From the NCBI RefSeq assembly GCF_049446075.1, contig NZ_JBMSEB010000002.1, positions 186,001-250,000 of the forward strand: DNA of 64,000 nucleotides, written 5' to 3'. Shown in pieces: positions 17,730 to 26,641 of this stretch. The position numbers and the translations under genes are program-made. How positions within the stretch are numbered: the stretch's first letter is position 1; each line of letters starts with the position of its first letter. This stretch comes from Humibacter sp049446075 (GTDB taxonomy: Bacteria > Actinomycetota > Actinomycetes > Actinomycetales > Microbacteriaceae). Below the pieces are notes generated by a model. The model was not told the DNA's origin. It saw only the letters and a program-made list of their open reading frames with translations, and did not search any database.

Positions 17730-18158
17730 TTACTCGACCGTGATGCCCATGGAACGGGCGGTGCCCTCGATGATCTTCGAGGCGGCATCCAGGTCGTTCG
17801 CGTTCAGGTCGACGAGCTTCTGCTCGGCGATCTCACGCACCTGGGCGGCGGTGAGCTTGCCCACCTTCGTGGTGTGCGGAACACCGGAACCCTTGGCCAC
17901 ACCCGCGGCCTTCTTGATGAGCTCTGCTGCCGGCGGGGTCTTGAGGACGAACGTGAACGAACGGTCCTCGTAGACGGTGATCTCCACCGGGATGACGTTT
18001 CCGCGCTGCGACTCCGTCGCGGCGTTGTACGCCTTGCAGAACTCCATGATGTTGACGCCGTGCTGACCCAGCGCCGGACCGATCGGCGGTGCGGGGTTGG
18101 CGGCGCCGGCCTTGATCTGAAGCTTGATCAGACCAGTGACCTTCTTCTTCGGTGCCAT
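17730..18158 (-). CDS. rplK: 50S ribosomal protein L11
   Basis: The 142-residue L11 is part of the GTPase-associated centre and the thiostrepton/RelA response site. MAPKKKVTGLIKLQIKAG, the PPIGPALGQHGVN signature and IMEFCKAYN are all present. Start ATG 18158 has GAAAGGAAA upstream. It lies upstream of rplA in the normal order. The 236-bp gap from nusG holds a terminator and presumably an rplK promoter. Confidence 0.98.
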   Translation of the reverse strand: MAPKKKVTGLIKLQIKAGAANPAPPIGPALGQHGVNIMEFCKAYNAATESQRGNVIPVEITVYEDRSFTFVLKTPPAAELIKKAAGVAKGSGVPHTTKVGKLTAAQVREIAEQKLVDLNANDLDAASKIIEGTARSMGITVE

Positions 18159-18317
18159 TGATTTTCCTTTCTTCGAGCGGGTGCCGAGGCATCCTCTCTC
18201 CCACGAAGCCGGACTGTCCGGAACGTGGTGACGGTGCGCGAACGCGCAAACCACACAATCTTACCCGATGCGCGGCTGTGCCTTGGCCGCACGGATGCCT
18301 GCCCCTGGCGAAAACAG

Positions 18318-18366
18318 GCAAACCGCGCGAGAGCAGGCAAGTCCTGCCTGTTCCCGCGCGGTTTGC
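18318..18366 (-). terminator. Rho-independent terminator downstream of nusG
   Basis: The outer arms GCAAACCGCGCG and CGCGCGGTTTGC (12 bp) enclose an inner CAGGCA/TGCCTG stem. On the minus strand the hairpin is followed by CTGTTTTCG. It separates secE-nusG from rplK-rplA. Confidence 0.8.
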
Positions 18367-18394
18367 GCGGTCATGCCTCTTGGCGCGGCACGAC

Positions 18395-19357
18395 CTACTG
18401 CTTGGTGACCTGGTCGAAGCTGAGCTCGACGGGAGTCTCGCGCTCGAACAGGGAGACGAGCACGGTGAGCTTGCCGCTCTCCGGCTTGATCTCGCTGATC
18501 GAACCGGGAAGGCCCGCGAACGAGCCCTCCTTGATGGTGATGGTCTCGCCGATCTCGAAGTCGACCTCGATCGGGGCGACGCGTGCCGTGGTCTTCGAAC
18601 CCTTGCCAGAGGCGGCCTTGGTCGCCACCGGCTCGACCTGCACGAGCGACTTCAGCATGTTGAAGGCCTCATCGAAGCGCAGCGGCGTCGGGTTGTGAGC
18701 GTTGCCCACGAAGCCCGTCACGCCTGGCGTGTGGCGAACCACCGACCAGCTGTCCTCGTTCAGGTCCATGCGCACCAGCACGTAGCCGGGGATGCGCACG
18801 CGGTTGACCATCTTGCGCTGGCCGTTCTTGATCTCGACGACGTCTTCCATCGGCACCTCGACCTGGAAGATGTAGTCCTCCATGCCCATAGATGCCGTGC
18901 GGTTGGCCAGGTTCTGCTTCACCCGACGCTCGAAACCGGCGTAGGAGTGGATGACGTACCACTTGCCGGGAAGGCGGCGCAGCTCGCGCTTGAACTCCTC
19001 GTAAGGGTCGACCTCGACCTCTTCTTCGTCCGACGGCTCCTCGGCGGCGCCATCGACCTCTTCTTCGTCTTCGATCGCCTCGAACGCGGCTTCCGCCTCG
19101 TCGGCGTCGTCGATCTCGAGCGCCTCGTCGACCGCGGCATCCGCCTCGGGGTCGGCCGTCTCGGCTATCGCATCGAGCACGGCATCGAGATCGATGTCGT
19201 TGCCGTCTGCGTCGGTCACGTGCAAGGCCTCGCGCTCGGCGGCATCCGTCGAGTCCTCAGCGGACTTGAGCTGGTTGCCCTCCTGCGCCTCGTCGTCTTC
19301 GGCGGACTGCTCGGCAGCCGTCGCCCAATCGACGTCGTCGCGCTCTCGTTCAGACAC
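18395..19357 (-). CDS. nusG: Transcription termination/antitermination protein NusG
   Basis: The 320-residue NusG links RNA polymerase to Rho or the ribosome. The C-terminal 180 residues hold the NGN domain (KWYVIHSYAGFERRVKQNL) and the KOW domain (GETITIKEGSFAGLPGSI). The first about 130 residues form a highly acidic, low-complexity extension rich in Glu, Asp and Ala, as is usual in actinobacteria but absent from E. coli NusG (181 residues). It starts at GTG 19357, and the ribosome site is weak. It is co-transcribed with secE. Confidence 0.96.
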   Translation of the reverse strand: MSERERDDVDWATAAEQSAEDDEAQEGNQLKSAEDSTDAAEREALHVTDADGNDIDLDAVLDAIAETADPEADAAVDEALEIDDADEAEAAFEAIEDEEEVDGAAEEPSDEEEVEVDPYEEFKRELRRLPGKWYVIHSYAGFERRVKQNLANRTASMGMEDYIFQVEVPMEDVVEIKNGQRKMVNRVRIPGYVLVRMDLNEDSWSVVRHTPGVTGFVGNAHNPTPLRFDEAFNMLKSLVQVEPVATKAASGKGSKTTARVAPIEVDFEIGETITIKEGSFAGLPGSISEIKPESGKLTVLVSLFERETPVELSFDQVTKQ

Positions 19358-19450
19358 TTAGCTTTACCAATCCATTCCTGTTGTTGCGCGGTACGGCCCG
19401 CGCCGCCGAATCATCCAGGCCTCGTCCTGCGCCCCGCGGCCTCTCGGCCG

Positions 19451-19726
19451 TCAGGATGCCGGGCTGCCGAAGGCGAGGATGACAAGCCAGCTGAAGAGCT
19501 GGTCCAGCCCGAACACGATCGCCATCATGATGATCACGAAGACCAGCACGACGCCCGTGTAGCTGAAGAGCTCCCTGCGCGTCGGCGTGACGACCTTGCG
19601 CAGTTCGCCGAAGACCTGCCGGATGAACAGGGCGATCCGAGAGAAGGGGTTGCGCTTGGCATCCCGCTCCTTCTTGGCGTTCGCGACGACATCCTCGCTG
19701 GGTTCGTCGATGACTTTTCGGGCCAC
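19451..19726 (-). CDS. secE: Preprotein translocase subunit SecE
   Basis: The 91-residue membrane subunit stabilises SecY. A charged N-terminus leads to RIALFIRQVFGELRKVVTPTRRELFSYT, the conserved amphipathic helix of SecE, then one membrane helix (VVLVFVIIMMAIVFGLDQLF). GTG 19726 (VARKVIDEP) is chosen because GAAAGG lies 7-8 nt upstream. A longer frame would run through tRNA-Trp. The tRNA lies 39 bp upstream, which is the conserved order. Confidence 0.95.
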   Translation of the reverse strand: MARKVIDEPSEDVVANAKKERDAKRNPFSRIALFIRQVFGELRKVVTPTRRELFSYTGVVLVFVIIMMAIVFGLDQLFSWLVILAFGSPAS

Positions 19727-19765
19727 CTCATACCTTTCGTGGGCCGGCGCAAGAGCACCGACTTG

Positions 19766-19838
19766 CAGGGCGGACAGGACTCGAACCTGCAACCTGCGGT
19801 TTTGGAGACCGCTGCTCTACCAATTGAGCCACCGCCCT
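19766..19838 (-). tRNA. tRNA-Trp (CCA anticodon)
   Basis: The 73-nt cloverleaf reads on the minus strand. The acceptor arm is AGGGCGG/CCGCCCT with discriminator G, the anticodon stem GCGGT/ACCGC and the loop CTCCAAA with anticodon CCA. The T-loop is GGTTCGAGTCC. The 3' CCA is not encoded (CAA follows). It sits directly upstream of secE, as in other actinobacteria. Confidence 0.97.
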
Positions 19839-20025
19839 TCGGTGATGAAATCGTGTCGTCACCACCCTGGGCGAACGCTGGACACTCGGCCTGCGAACTC
19901 ACTGGCGGCGTCGCATTCAACCCCTTCGACGCCCGGCAAAAATGGGCGCAGAAAAGCTTGGCTGACTTCAACAACCTCGGTCAAGTGTAGGCGAGCGGTA
20001 CCGGGTAGCGCAAAGCCGCGTCACC

Positions 20026-20697
20026 TCACAGCAGGCGGCGGGCGAGCGCCCACGCCGTGAGCTCGTGCCGCGACGAGAGCTGCAGCTTTCGTAGCACTGC
20101 AGACACGTGCGTCTCGACCGTCTTCACCGAGATGAACAGCTCTCCGGCGACCTCTTTGTATGCGTATCCCCTGGCGATGAGGCGCATGACCTCCCGTTCC
20201 CGCGCCGTCAGCCGGTCGAGCTCGTCCCCGCTCTCGGCCTGCTCTCCCGACGCCGTGCCGAACGCATCGAGCACGAATCCGGCCAGCCGTGGTGAGAACA
20301 CGGCGTCGCCCTCTGCGACGGCGTGCACCGCGCGCGTCACCTCCGCGCCCGAACTACCCTTCGTGATGTAGCCCCTGGCTCCCGCGCGGATCACGGCGAC
20401 GACGTCTTCTGCCGAGTCCGAAACACTCAGGGCGAGGAACCGCGTCTGCGGCGACAACGGCGCAGCGCGCCTCGCGACCTCGGCGCCTCCACCACCCTGG
20501 CGGTTCGGACCGTCCGTGCCGCCCGGCAGGTGCACGTCGAGCAGCACCACGTCCGGACGCAGGGCAGCGACCGTCTCGATCGCCGACTCGACGGCATCCG
20601 CTTCGCCGATCACCCGGATGCCCTCCCCCAGGTCGGCCCTGAGGCCAGAGCGGAAGATGGAGTGGTCGTCGACGATGACCACGCTGATGTCGTTCAC
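20026..20697 (-). CDS. LuxR/NarL family response regulator
   Basis: The product is a 223-residue two-component regulator. The receiver has VVIVDDHSIFRSGLRA, the phospho-acceptor Asp in VVLLDVHLPGG and the switch Lys in YITKGSSG. The C-terminal LuxR HTH is LTAREREVMRLIARGYAYKEVA...SVKTVETHVSAVLRKL. A Gly-rich insert (GGTDGPNRQGGGGAE) follows the acceptor Asp, which is unusual. Its start overlaps the kinase stop by 4 bp (ATGA). Confidence 0.95.
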   Translation of the reverse strand: MNDISVVIVDDHSIFRSGLRADLGEGIRVIGEADAVESAIETVAALRPDVVLLDVHLPGGTDGPNRQGGGGAEVARRAAPLSPQTRFLALSVSDSAEDVVAVIRAGARGYITKGSSGAEVTRAVHAVAEGDAVFSPRLAGFVLDAFGTASGEQAESGDELDRLTAREREVMRLIARGYAYKEVAGELFISVKTVETHVSAVLRKLQLSSRHELTAWALARRLL

Positions 20698-21893
20698 TGT
20701 TGTTCCTCTTGCTGCTCGAAGTGCACGTGCACCTCCGTGCCCTGCCCGCCGGCTCCTGGGCGAACGGATGCCTGCCCGCCTGCCCTGCGCATCCTCCCGA
20801 TGATCGACTCCCGAACGCCCATGCGGTCGGCCTGCACCTCGTCAAGGGCGAAGCCCGGGCCGCGGTCGCGCACGAAGACGTCCACCGATCCCGGAGTGCT
20901 CTCGATGTACACGCTCACATCGCCGCCCGCGTGCCGTGCCGCATTCAGCATGGCCTCCCGCGCGGCCGCCGCAACCTCACCGCCTGACCGCTCCCGCGTC
21001 TCGCCGACGGCCACGACGTCGAAGCGCACCGAGTAGTCCAGCTCGAGCCCTGCCGCGGTGTCGCGCAGGTCGGTGACCAGATCGCTGTCGGCTCGCGGCT
21101 CGCCCGAGAACAGCCATTCGCGCAGCTCGCGCTCCTGGGCGCGAGCGAGTCTCGCGACCTCGCTCGATGCCCCGGCCCTCGATTGGATGAGCGCGAGCGT
21201 CTGCAGCACCGAGTCGTGCAGGTGCGCAGCCATCTCGGCGCGCTCCTCCTCGCGAACGCGTTTGGTGCGCTCGGCGATGAGCTCCCGCCACAGTCGCAGC
21301 GCCCATGGCCCCGCGAGCACTGCGACTCCCGCCAGCAAGACGCCGATGAACGCCACCCACGCCCAACCGGGCGCCTCTCCGCCCCACACGAGCGGGCCAA
21401 GCACGCCGGCAACCACGAGCAGCACTCCGCTCGCGACGCGCAACCAGCGCGACGCGGTCTCGCTTCGCGGAGCCGCGGCATCCACGAGCTGGTCCCATGC
21501 GGCTGCGCCAGCCCCGCACGCGACGACTCCGGTGAGTACCGGCACGAGCACGCCGGGCCCGACGATGCCAGCCTGGAACGAGGCGCCGAAGCCGAACATC
21601 AGCACGGTGAGCGCCGCGGCTATGGCGAACAGCACCCAGGGCATCGAGACGCGGCGGTGTACGAGACCGTGCGTATCGGCGGGCGCCGGCTCGAGGGGCG
21701 TCATGGCCCACAACCACGCGTAGAGCAGGATGCCCGCTCCACCGCAGAGCGCGAGGCCGCAGGCCAGCCATCTGGTCGCCGTCTCGCCCCAGCCCAGATG
21801 CCTCGCCACGCCTGCACAGACTCCGCCGAGCACGCAGTCGCGCGGGCGGGCGAGCGGTGGGCGCGCGGGCAGGGTGGACACAAAGGCATCCAA
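20694..21893 (-). CDS. PspC-domain sensor histidine kinase (HisKA_3 type)
   Basis: The product is a 399-residue membrane kinase. An N-terminal PspC domain (RDCVLGGVCAGVARHLGWGE...) leads into several membrane helices (about residues 40-200). The dimerisation helix has the phospho-acceptor His in EMAAHLHDSVLQTLALIQ. The HATPase domain shows NAARHAGG, VRDRGPGF and GQGTEVHVHF. This architecture resembles envelope-stress kinases of actinobacteria. The gene is divergent from a PspC-domain protein (102-bp gap), which is probably a target or modulator. Confidence 0.93.
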   Translation of the reverse strand: MDAFVSTLPARPPLARPRDCVLGGVCAGVARHLGWGETATRWLACGLALCGGAGILLYAWLWAMTPLEPAPADTHGLVHRRVSMPWVLFAIAAALTVLMFGFGASFQAGIVGPGVLVPVLTGVVACGAGAAAWDQLVDAAAPRSETASRWLRVASGVLLVVAGVLGPLVWGGEAPGWAWVAFIGVLLAGVAVLAGPWALRLWRELIAERTKRVREEERAEMAAHLHDSVLQTLALIQSRAGASSEVARLARAQERELREWLFSGEPRADSDLVTDLRDTAAGLELDYSVRFDVVAVGETRERSGGEVAAAAREAMLNAARHAGGDVSVYIESTPGSVDVFVRDRGPGFALDEVQADRMGVRESIIGRMRRAGGQASVRPGAGGQGTEVHVHFEQQEEQQ

Positions 21894-21995
21894 TCATCCG
21901 GGGACCGCTGACCGACTTCTTCATGGGGGATCTCAGGGACGGATCAGGGGCATCCCCGATCGCGGCGCGCAGTCCGGGTCGGGCACCATCGAGTC

Positions 21996-23588
21996 ATGCC
22001 TGATCTTCCCCAGCAGCACTACGCCGACCCCGGCTCCGCTTCCGGCTCGGCCCCTGGCGCCGGCTCCGCCCGGTTCTTCGGATGGCTTCGCAGCCTCGGC
22101 ATCACCAGGCGGGGCGGCTGGGTCGGCGGCGTGTGCAGTGGAGTCGCCGCCCGCCTCGGCATCGATCCGATCATCGTCCGCGGCATCGCGGTCGTCGTCG
22201 CGGTGCTCGGCGGACCGGCGTTCCTGCTGTACGCGGCGGCCTGGCTTCTGCTGCCGGACGCACGCGGTGACATCCACCTCGAACGGCTGATCAAGGGGCA
22301 TTTCGATCCGCCCATCATCGCCATCATCGTGATCGTGCTCTTCTCTCTGCTGCCATTCGCCCAAGGCTTCTGGTGGGCCGGTGCACAGTTCTGGGGCGGC
22401 CTGAGCTGGTTCTCGTCCGCCGGCCGGGTGCTGTGGACGCTGCTCGTGATCGCACTGATCGTCGGGGTGATCGTGTGGGCAGCACGCAGCGGTCGCATTC
22501 CGCCTGCACCGCCGCGACCCACGCCCCCTGCTTCACCGACGGATGCCGGTGGCGGCTCAGCGTATTCCGCTTCCGCGAGCGCCGCCCCGGCATCGCCAGC
22601 ACAGGCTCCGACAGCGACGGAGCAGACCCGCACGGCCACGGACGGGGCCCAGACACCGAAGCGAACGGCGACGGAGCAGACGGCCAGCGACGAGACGGCC
22701 ACCGAACAGCCAGCCGGCGAGCAGGCGGCCACCGATTCGACGCAGGGCGCCACCGAGGCGAACGCGCCGGAGAGCGACCTCGCCGACTGGCGCGCCAGAC
22801 AGGAGGCGTGGAAGACGGACTACGCGGCGTGGACGGCTCAGCGCAACGACGAGCGCGTCATCAGGCAGCAACGCTCCGCCGAGATGCGCGCGAAGGCTCA
22901 GACCCTGGCCGCCGAGGCTGAGGAGGCACGCAGGCAGCGCCGTGCCGCGAACCCCCGAACCAGCGCCGCATACGTGTTCATCTCACTGGGCATCGCGCTC
23001 GTCGGCGGCGGCGTAGCCGCGGCGCTCGCGCTCGCCGGTTCAGGCCGAGACTTCGCGCTCGCGATCGCTCTGGCCACTGCGACAGGAGTGATCGGTCTCG
23101 CCATCGCGACGGCAGGCATCCTGAGGCGCCGCAGTGGATTCCTCACCTTCGTCTCGATCGTGCTCATCGCTGCCACTCTCGCGGCCGCGCTGCCGCCGCG
23201 ACTTCACCAGCTCGTACTGCTGCCTGCCACGTCGTACTCGAACCCGCACGACCTGAAGGTCTACCAACCGATCGGAGCGACTCGGCTGTACTACGACGTG
23301 TCGGGAGCGGGCGGCGGCGACATCGAGCAGGGCGCTGGCACGGTGACGGTGCTGCTGCAGAACGGCGTCAGCGCCCGCATCGAGGTCCTGCAGCACGCGC
23401 CGAACAGCACCTTCGATGCGGTACAGGTCGATGAAGCAGGCAACGCGCGAGAGGTCGAATCCGCGAAGGGTGGTGCGGCCGGCGCACACACCTACGTGAT
23501 CGGCGATGGCACACCGAGCATCGACCTGCATATCGATCAGGGTCTCGGCACCATCCGGGTCGAGTACCACCCATCCACCGACCGATGA
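21996..23588 (+). CDS. PspC domain-containing membrane protein
   Basis: The product is a 530-residue envelope protein. A short Pro/Ala/Ser-rich leader precedes the PspC domain (RRGGWVGGVCSGVAARLGIDP..., about residues 38-90) and further membrane helices. A long Thr/Ala/Glu-rich linker (about 190-250) and a charged coiled segment (ADWRARQEAWKTDYAAWTAQR) follow. Then come three or so hydrophobic helices and a C-terminal beta-rich domain. It starts at ATG 21996. Its stop overlaps the next gene by 4 bp. Function is inferred as envelope-stress sensing with the divergent kinase. Confidence 0.85.
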   Translation: MPDLPQQHYADPGSASGSAPGAGSARFFGWLRSLGITRRGGWVGGVCSGVAARLGIDPIIVRGIAVVVAVLGGPAFLLYAAAWLLLPDARGDIHLERLIKGHFDPPIIAIIVIVLFSLLPFAQGFWWAGAQFWGGLSWFSSAGRVLWTLLVIALIVGVIVWAARSGRIPPAPPRPTPPASPTDAGGGSAYSASASAAPASPAQAPTATEQTRTATDGAQTPKRTATEQTASDETATEQPAGEQAATDSTQGATEANAPESDLADWRARQEAWKTDYAAWTAQRNDERVIRQQRSAEMRAKAQTLAAEAEEARRQRRAANPRTSAAYVFISLGIALVGGGVAAALALAGSGRDFALAIALATATGVIGLAIATAGILRRRSGFLTFVSIVLIAATLAAALPPRLHQLVLLPATSYSNPHDLKVYQPIGATRLYYDVSGAGGGDIEQGAGTVTVLLQNGVSARIEVLQHAPNSTFDAVQVDEAGNAREVESAKGGAAGAHTYVIGDGTPSIDLHIDQGLGTIRVEYHPSTDR

Positions 23589-24133
23589 CCGAGGAGACGA
23601 CGGTGAAGCAGAACCCGGACGACGAGCGCGGCGCCGACGCCGCCCAGAAACACGAGACGCACGAGACCCACGAGACGCAGCCTCTACCGACCGAGGTGCT
23701 GGACAGCGCCACCGGTCCGACCGAGGTGCTGGACAGCGCCACCGGTCCCACCGAGGCCACCGAGGCCACCGCTCCCACCGAGGGCATCGGGCCGTCGGAC
23801 GGATCAGCCGCGTGGCCGTTCGGCCAGCAGGCCACACCCCAGCCACCGCGGCCGACGCTCGCCGGCTACGGCGAGCCGGCCCGGATCCGTCCTCGCGTTC
23901 GCGCGGGCGCCATCGTATGGGGCGTGCTCGTCATGGCGTTCGCCGCGGCAGCCGTCACCGTCTGCGGTGCGGCCGACGTGCGATCCGCGTTCCAGGCGTG
24001 GCAGGCATCCGTCACTCCGGCCGGCTGGGCGGTCCTAGGCGTGATCGCCCTGGGTGTCGTCGTGCTCCTCGTCGCGGGCGTTTCCGCGATCCGTGGCGCC
24101 CAGCGCCGCGCGGCCGGCTCAGCCAGAAGCTGA
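23585..24133 (+). CDS. Hypothetical membrane protein with two TM segments
   Basis: The 182-residue product starts with about 80 hydrophilic residues containing small tandem repeats (PTEVLDSATG twice, then TEATEATAPTEG). Two membrane helices follow (GAIVWGVLVMAFAAAAVTV and WAVLGVIALGVVVLLVAG). It overlaps the PspC gene by ATGA, so the two are translated together. No known domain is recognised. The 30-bp direct DNA repeat encoding PTEVLDSATG is likely length-variable between strains. Confidence 0.75.
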   Translation: MTEETTVKQNPDDERGADAAQKHETHETHETQPLPTEVLDSATGPTEVLDSATGPTEATEATAPTEGIGPSDGSAAWPFGQQATPQPPRPTLAGYGEPARIRPRVRAGAIVWGVLVMAFAAAAVTVCGAADVRSAFQAWQASVTPAGWAVLGVIALGVVVLLVAGVSAIRGAQRRAAGSARS

Positions 24134-24201
24134 CGACGAACGCCCCGGCCTGCTTTCCTGACGCGACGACGCCTGCCGCACCGGGGCCAGAAGTCGAGGC
24201 C

Positions 24202-25398
24202 CTAGAGCTCGAGTCCGACGAGTACGGGCTCCGGGTGGAGCAGCACGCCGAACTCGGCCTGCACCCGACCCTGCACGTATGACGCGAGCTGCGCGATCTC
24301 GAGAGCGGATGCCCCGCCGCGGTTCGTGATCGCCAGCGTGTGCTTGCTGGAGATGGCGGCACGCGATCCCGGGAGTGCAAAGCCCCTGGAGATCCCCGCC
24401 CGATCGATGAGCCATGCTGCGCTCAGCTTCACGCCTGGGCCGTCGCTCGATTCCGCCTGCGCGCGCCTGCGCTCGCGGTCCGCCGCGGCGTTCGCGAGCA
24501 TGCCCACCGCGACGCTCTCCTCGGCCGTCGCTCCGTCGAGGGGCGCCACCAGGTCCGGCTCATCGGGGGTGAGCGGCCAGCGCGGGGCATCCGCGGGGAG
24601 TGTGCGCGCGAAGTGTGCTGAGACGATCGGGTTGGTGAAGAACGAGCCGGCGCTGACGGAATCCGGGTCGTTCGGATCGAGCACCATACCCTTCGATGCG
24701 CGCAGCGACAGCACTGTGCGCCGCATCTCCCCAAGCGACACGCGCGTGCCGACGTCGACCGCGAGAGCGTTGGCCAGCTGCCCGTACGCGATCGGCTCTC
24801 CCAGCGCCGCACCCACAGCTGGACGCTGCATCAGTTCGAGCTCGACCGCGACGACGACGCCCTCCAGCCCCCGCTTGAGCACCGACGTGCGGTAGCCGAG
24901 CTCGAGGTCGACAGCAGTGAGGCGTCGCACGTCGCCGTTGGCGGCATCCACGAAGTCGACGGCCACCAGAACAGACGACAGCTCCTGGCCGTACGCGCCG
25001 ATGTTCTGCACGGGAGCGGCGCCGACGCTTCCGGGGATCCCGGACAGCGCCTCGATTCCGGCCCACCTGTTGCGAACGGCAAGCGCCACCAGCGCGTCCC
25101 AGCTCTCACCCGCCTGCACGCGCAGCCGTACGGCATCCGGATGCCCGTCGCCGCCTTCACGCGTCTGCACGCGTTGCACCCCGCTCGTTGCGATACGGAT
25201 GACCGTGCCGTCGAATCCGTCGTCACTCACGATGGTGTTCGATCCGCCGCCGAGCAGCAGCACCGGTTCGCCGCTGCTGTAGGCATCCGCCGCCATGGCG
25301 ACCAGATCGGCCTCCGTCGTCGCGGTGAGCAGGTCGCGCGCGGGGCCGCCCACGCGCATCGTCGTGAGTTCGGCGAAGGTCGGGACGGCCTCGGTCAT
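24202..25398 (-). CDS. murB: UDP-N-acetylenolpyruvoylglucosamine reductase
   Basis: The 398-residue flavoenzyme makes UDP-MurNAc for peptidoglycan. TTMRVGGPARDLLTATTEADLV and LLLGGGSNTIVSDDGFDGTVIRI form the FAD site. GIPGSVGAAPVQNIGAYGQE carries a family signature, and SAGSFFTNPIVS contains the catalytic Ser. ATG 25398 (MTEAVPTFAELTTMRVGG) fits the family; further upstream the frame is antisense-like. It lies 52 bp downstream of the MaoC genes in the same direction. Confidence 0.96.
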   Translation of the reverse strand: MTEAVPTFAELTTMRVGGPARDLLTATTEADLVAMAADAYSSGEPVLLLGGGSNTIVSDDGFDGTVIRIATSGVQRVQTREGGDGHPDAVRLRVQAGESWDALVALAVRNRWAGIEALSGIPGSVGAAPVQNIGAYGQELSSVLVAVDFVDAANGDVRRLTAVDLELGYRTSVLKRGLEGVVVAVELELMQRPAVGAALGEPIAYGQLANALAVDVGTRVSLGEMRRTVLSLRASKGMVLDPNDPDSVSAGSFFTNPIVSAHFARTLPADAPRWPLTPDEPDLVAPLDGATAEESVAVGMLANAAADRERRRAQAESSDGPGVKLSAAWLIDRAGISRGFALPGSRAAISSKHTLAITNRGGASALEIAQLASYVQGRVQAEFGVLLHPEPVLVGLEL

Positions 25399-25450
25399 GC
25401 GCCCCGGCCCAGGCTGCCGAGCGCCGCCGGACGGCGGAGAAGCATCGTGC

Positions 25451-25894
25451 TCACGCGAGCGAGACCCACGCCTGGGCCTTGCCGAGCACCGTCTGACCGG
25501 CAACGGTGGCCACGATGTCGATTCGCACGCGTGCGTTGTCGGCGTCGATGACGGCTGCCTTCGCCGTGACGGACAGCGTGGCGCCGTCGTTGGGATCGAC
25601 GACCACCGGACGCGTGAACCGCACCTGGTAGTCGACGATGCGGGCGGGATCGCCAGCCCAGTCGACGACGGGCTGCACCGCGATGCCCATGGTCAACATG
25701 CCGTGCGCGAGCACGCCGGGCAGGCCGACGAACTCGGCCACGTCGTCGCGGTAGTGGATGGGGTTGAAGTCGCCGGATGCCCCTGCATAGCGAACGAGGG
25801 AGTCGCGCGTGACGAGGAATTCCGCCTGCGCCACCTCGTCGCCCACGGTCAAGGTGCTGAGGTCGGGCGCCGGCCCCTGTATGTACGCCATCAC
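25451..25894 (-). CDS. MaoC family (R)-hydratase, HadB-like
   Basis: The product is a 147-residue hot-dog-fold hydratase. The catalytic pair is visible in YAGASGDFNPIHYRDDVA (Asp and His of hydratase-2), and the substrate segment is GVLAHGMLTMGIAVQ. In mycobacteria the syntenic hadB subunit dehydrates beta-hydroxyacyl-ACP in long-chain fatty acid synthesis. The role in this organism is inferred from synteny. It overlaps the HadA-like gene by ATGA. Confidence 0.87.
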   Translation of the reverse strand: MMAYIQGPAPDLSTLTVGDEVAQAEFLVTRDSLVRYAGASGDFNPIHYRDDVAEFVGLPGVLAHGMLTMGIAVQPVVDWAGDPARIVDYQVRFTRPVVVDPNDGATLSVTAKAAVIDADNARVRIDIVATVAGQTVLGKAQAWVSLA

Positions 25895-26346
25895 TCGTCT
25901 CCTCGCACCACGAGAGTGGACGTCGCCGTCACGACGTGATCGCCACCGGCGTCGGTGATGCGGGTCTCGGCGGTCACCATTGCGTTGCCGCCGAGCGTCT
26001 TCACCGCGGTGACGGTGAGCTGCGCGGTCAGCTCATCGCCGGCCACGATCGGGCGCGAATACTCGAACCGCTGGTCGCCGTGCACGACTCGCGAGAAGTC
26101 GATGCCGGCATCCGTATCGGCCAGCAGCTGTGCGAGGGTCTGCTCCTGCACCACGACGGGGAACGTCGGTGGGGCCACCACGTCGGCGTGTCCGGCAGCC
26201 CTCGCCGCCTCGGGGTCGAGGTTGACGGGATTCGTCGCGAACACGGCCCGAGCGAACTCTCTGACCTTCTCCCTCCCGACCAGGTAAGGGGCAGTCGGAG
26301 GGTAGCTGCGACCTTGGATCGCGGGGTTCACTGACACGCACTTCAT
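25891..26346 (-). CDS. MaoC/FAS1-type dehydratase N-domain protein, HadA-like
   Basis: The 151-residue partner hot-dog protein reads VNPAIQGRSYPPTAPYLVGREKVREFARAV and VAPPTFPVVVQEQ, typical of HadA-type subunits that lack the full catalytic pair. With the downstream HadB-like protein it should form a heterodimeric 3-hydroxyacyl dehydratase. The start is uncertain: ATG 26346 gives MKCVSVNP, while GTG 26337 or 26331 would match most relatives better. None has a good ribosome site. Confidence 0.83.
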   Translation of the reverse strand: MKCVSVNPAIQGRSYPPTAPYLVGREKVREFARAVFATNPVNLDPEAARAAGHADVVAPPTFPVVVQEQTLAQLLADTDAGIDFSRVVHGDQRFEYSRPIVAGDELTAQLTVTAVKTLGGNAMVTAETRITDAGGDHVVTATSTLVVRGDE

Positions 26347-26401
26347 TGTACGGATGCCTCGCCCACCCCTCTCCGGACGTCGCCCCCGCACGGCACTCGC
26401 C

Positions 26402-26460
26402 GCCGACCCACCGCCCACCCACCGCCGACCCACCGCGCACCCGCCGCGCACCCACCGCGG
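26402..26460. repeat. Degenerate C-rich tandem repeat
   Basis: Five or six imperfect copies of an 11-12-bp unit (ACCCACCGCCG type) lie between the HadA-like gene and the upstream terminator. The strand is almost pure C/A with G. No coding sense is apparent. Confidence 0.5.
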
Positions 26461-26587
26461 AAAATCGGAGATTCGAGAGAGGGGTCGGCGCGTCGCGCCC
26501 AGCGCGCGGCGTGTCGCCGCGGATCTCCTACGCAGCGCGGCTCGACATCCGCAGGCTGGTGCCCGTGGTGTCGGCCGTGACACAAGA

Positions 26588-26618
26588 AAGGACCCCAGGC
26601 GCGATGCCTGGGGTCCTT
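26588..26618. terminator. Rho-independent terminator of the 27-codon gene
   Basis: AAGGACCCCAGGC and GCCTGGGGTCCTT form a perfect 13-bp stem with a 5-nt loop. On the minus strand it is followed by TCTTGTG. It lies 23 bp downstream of the small gene's stop, so that gene is a monocistronic unit separate from the MaoC pair. Confidence 0.85.
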
Positions 26619-26641
26619 CGCAGTCTGTTAGTGCCGATTGC

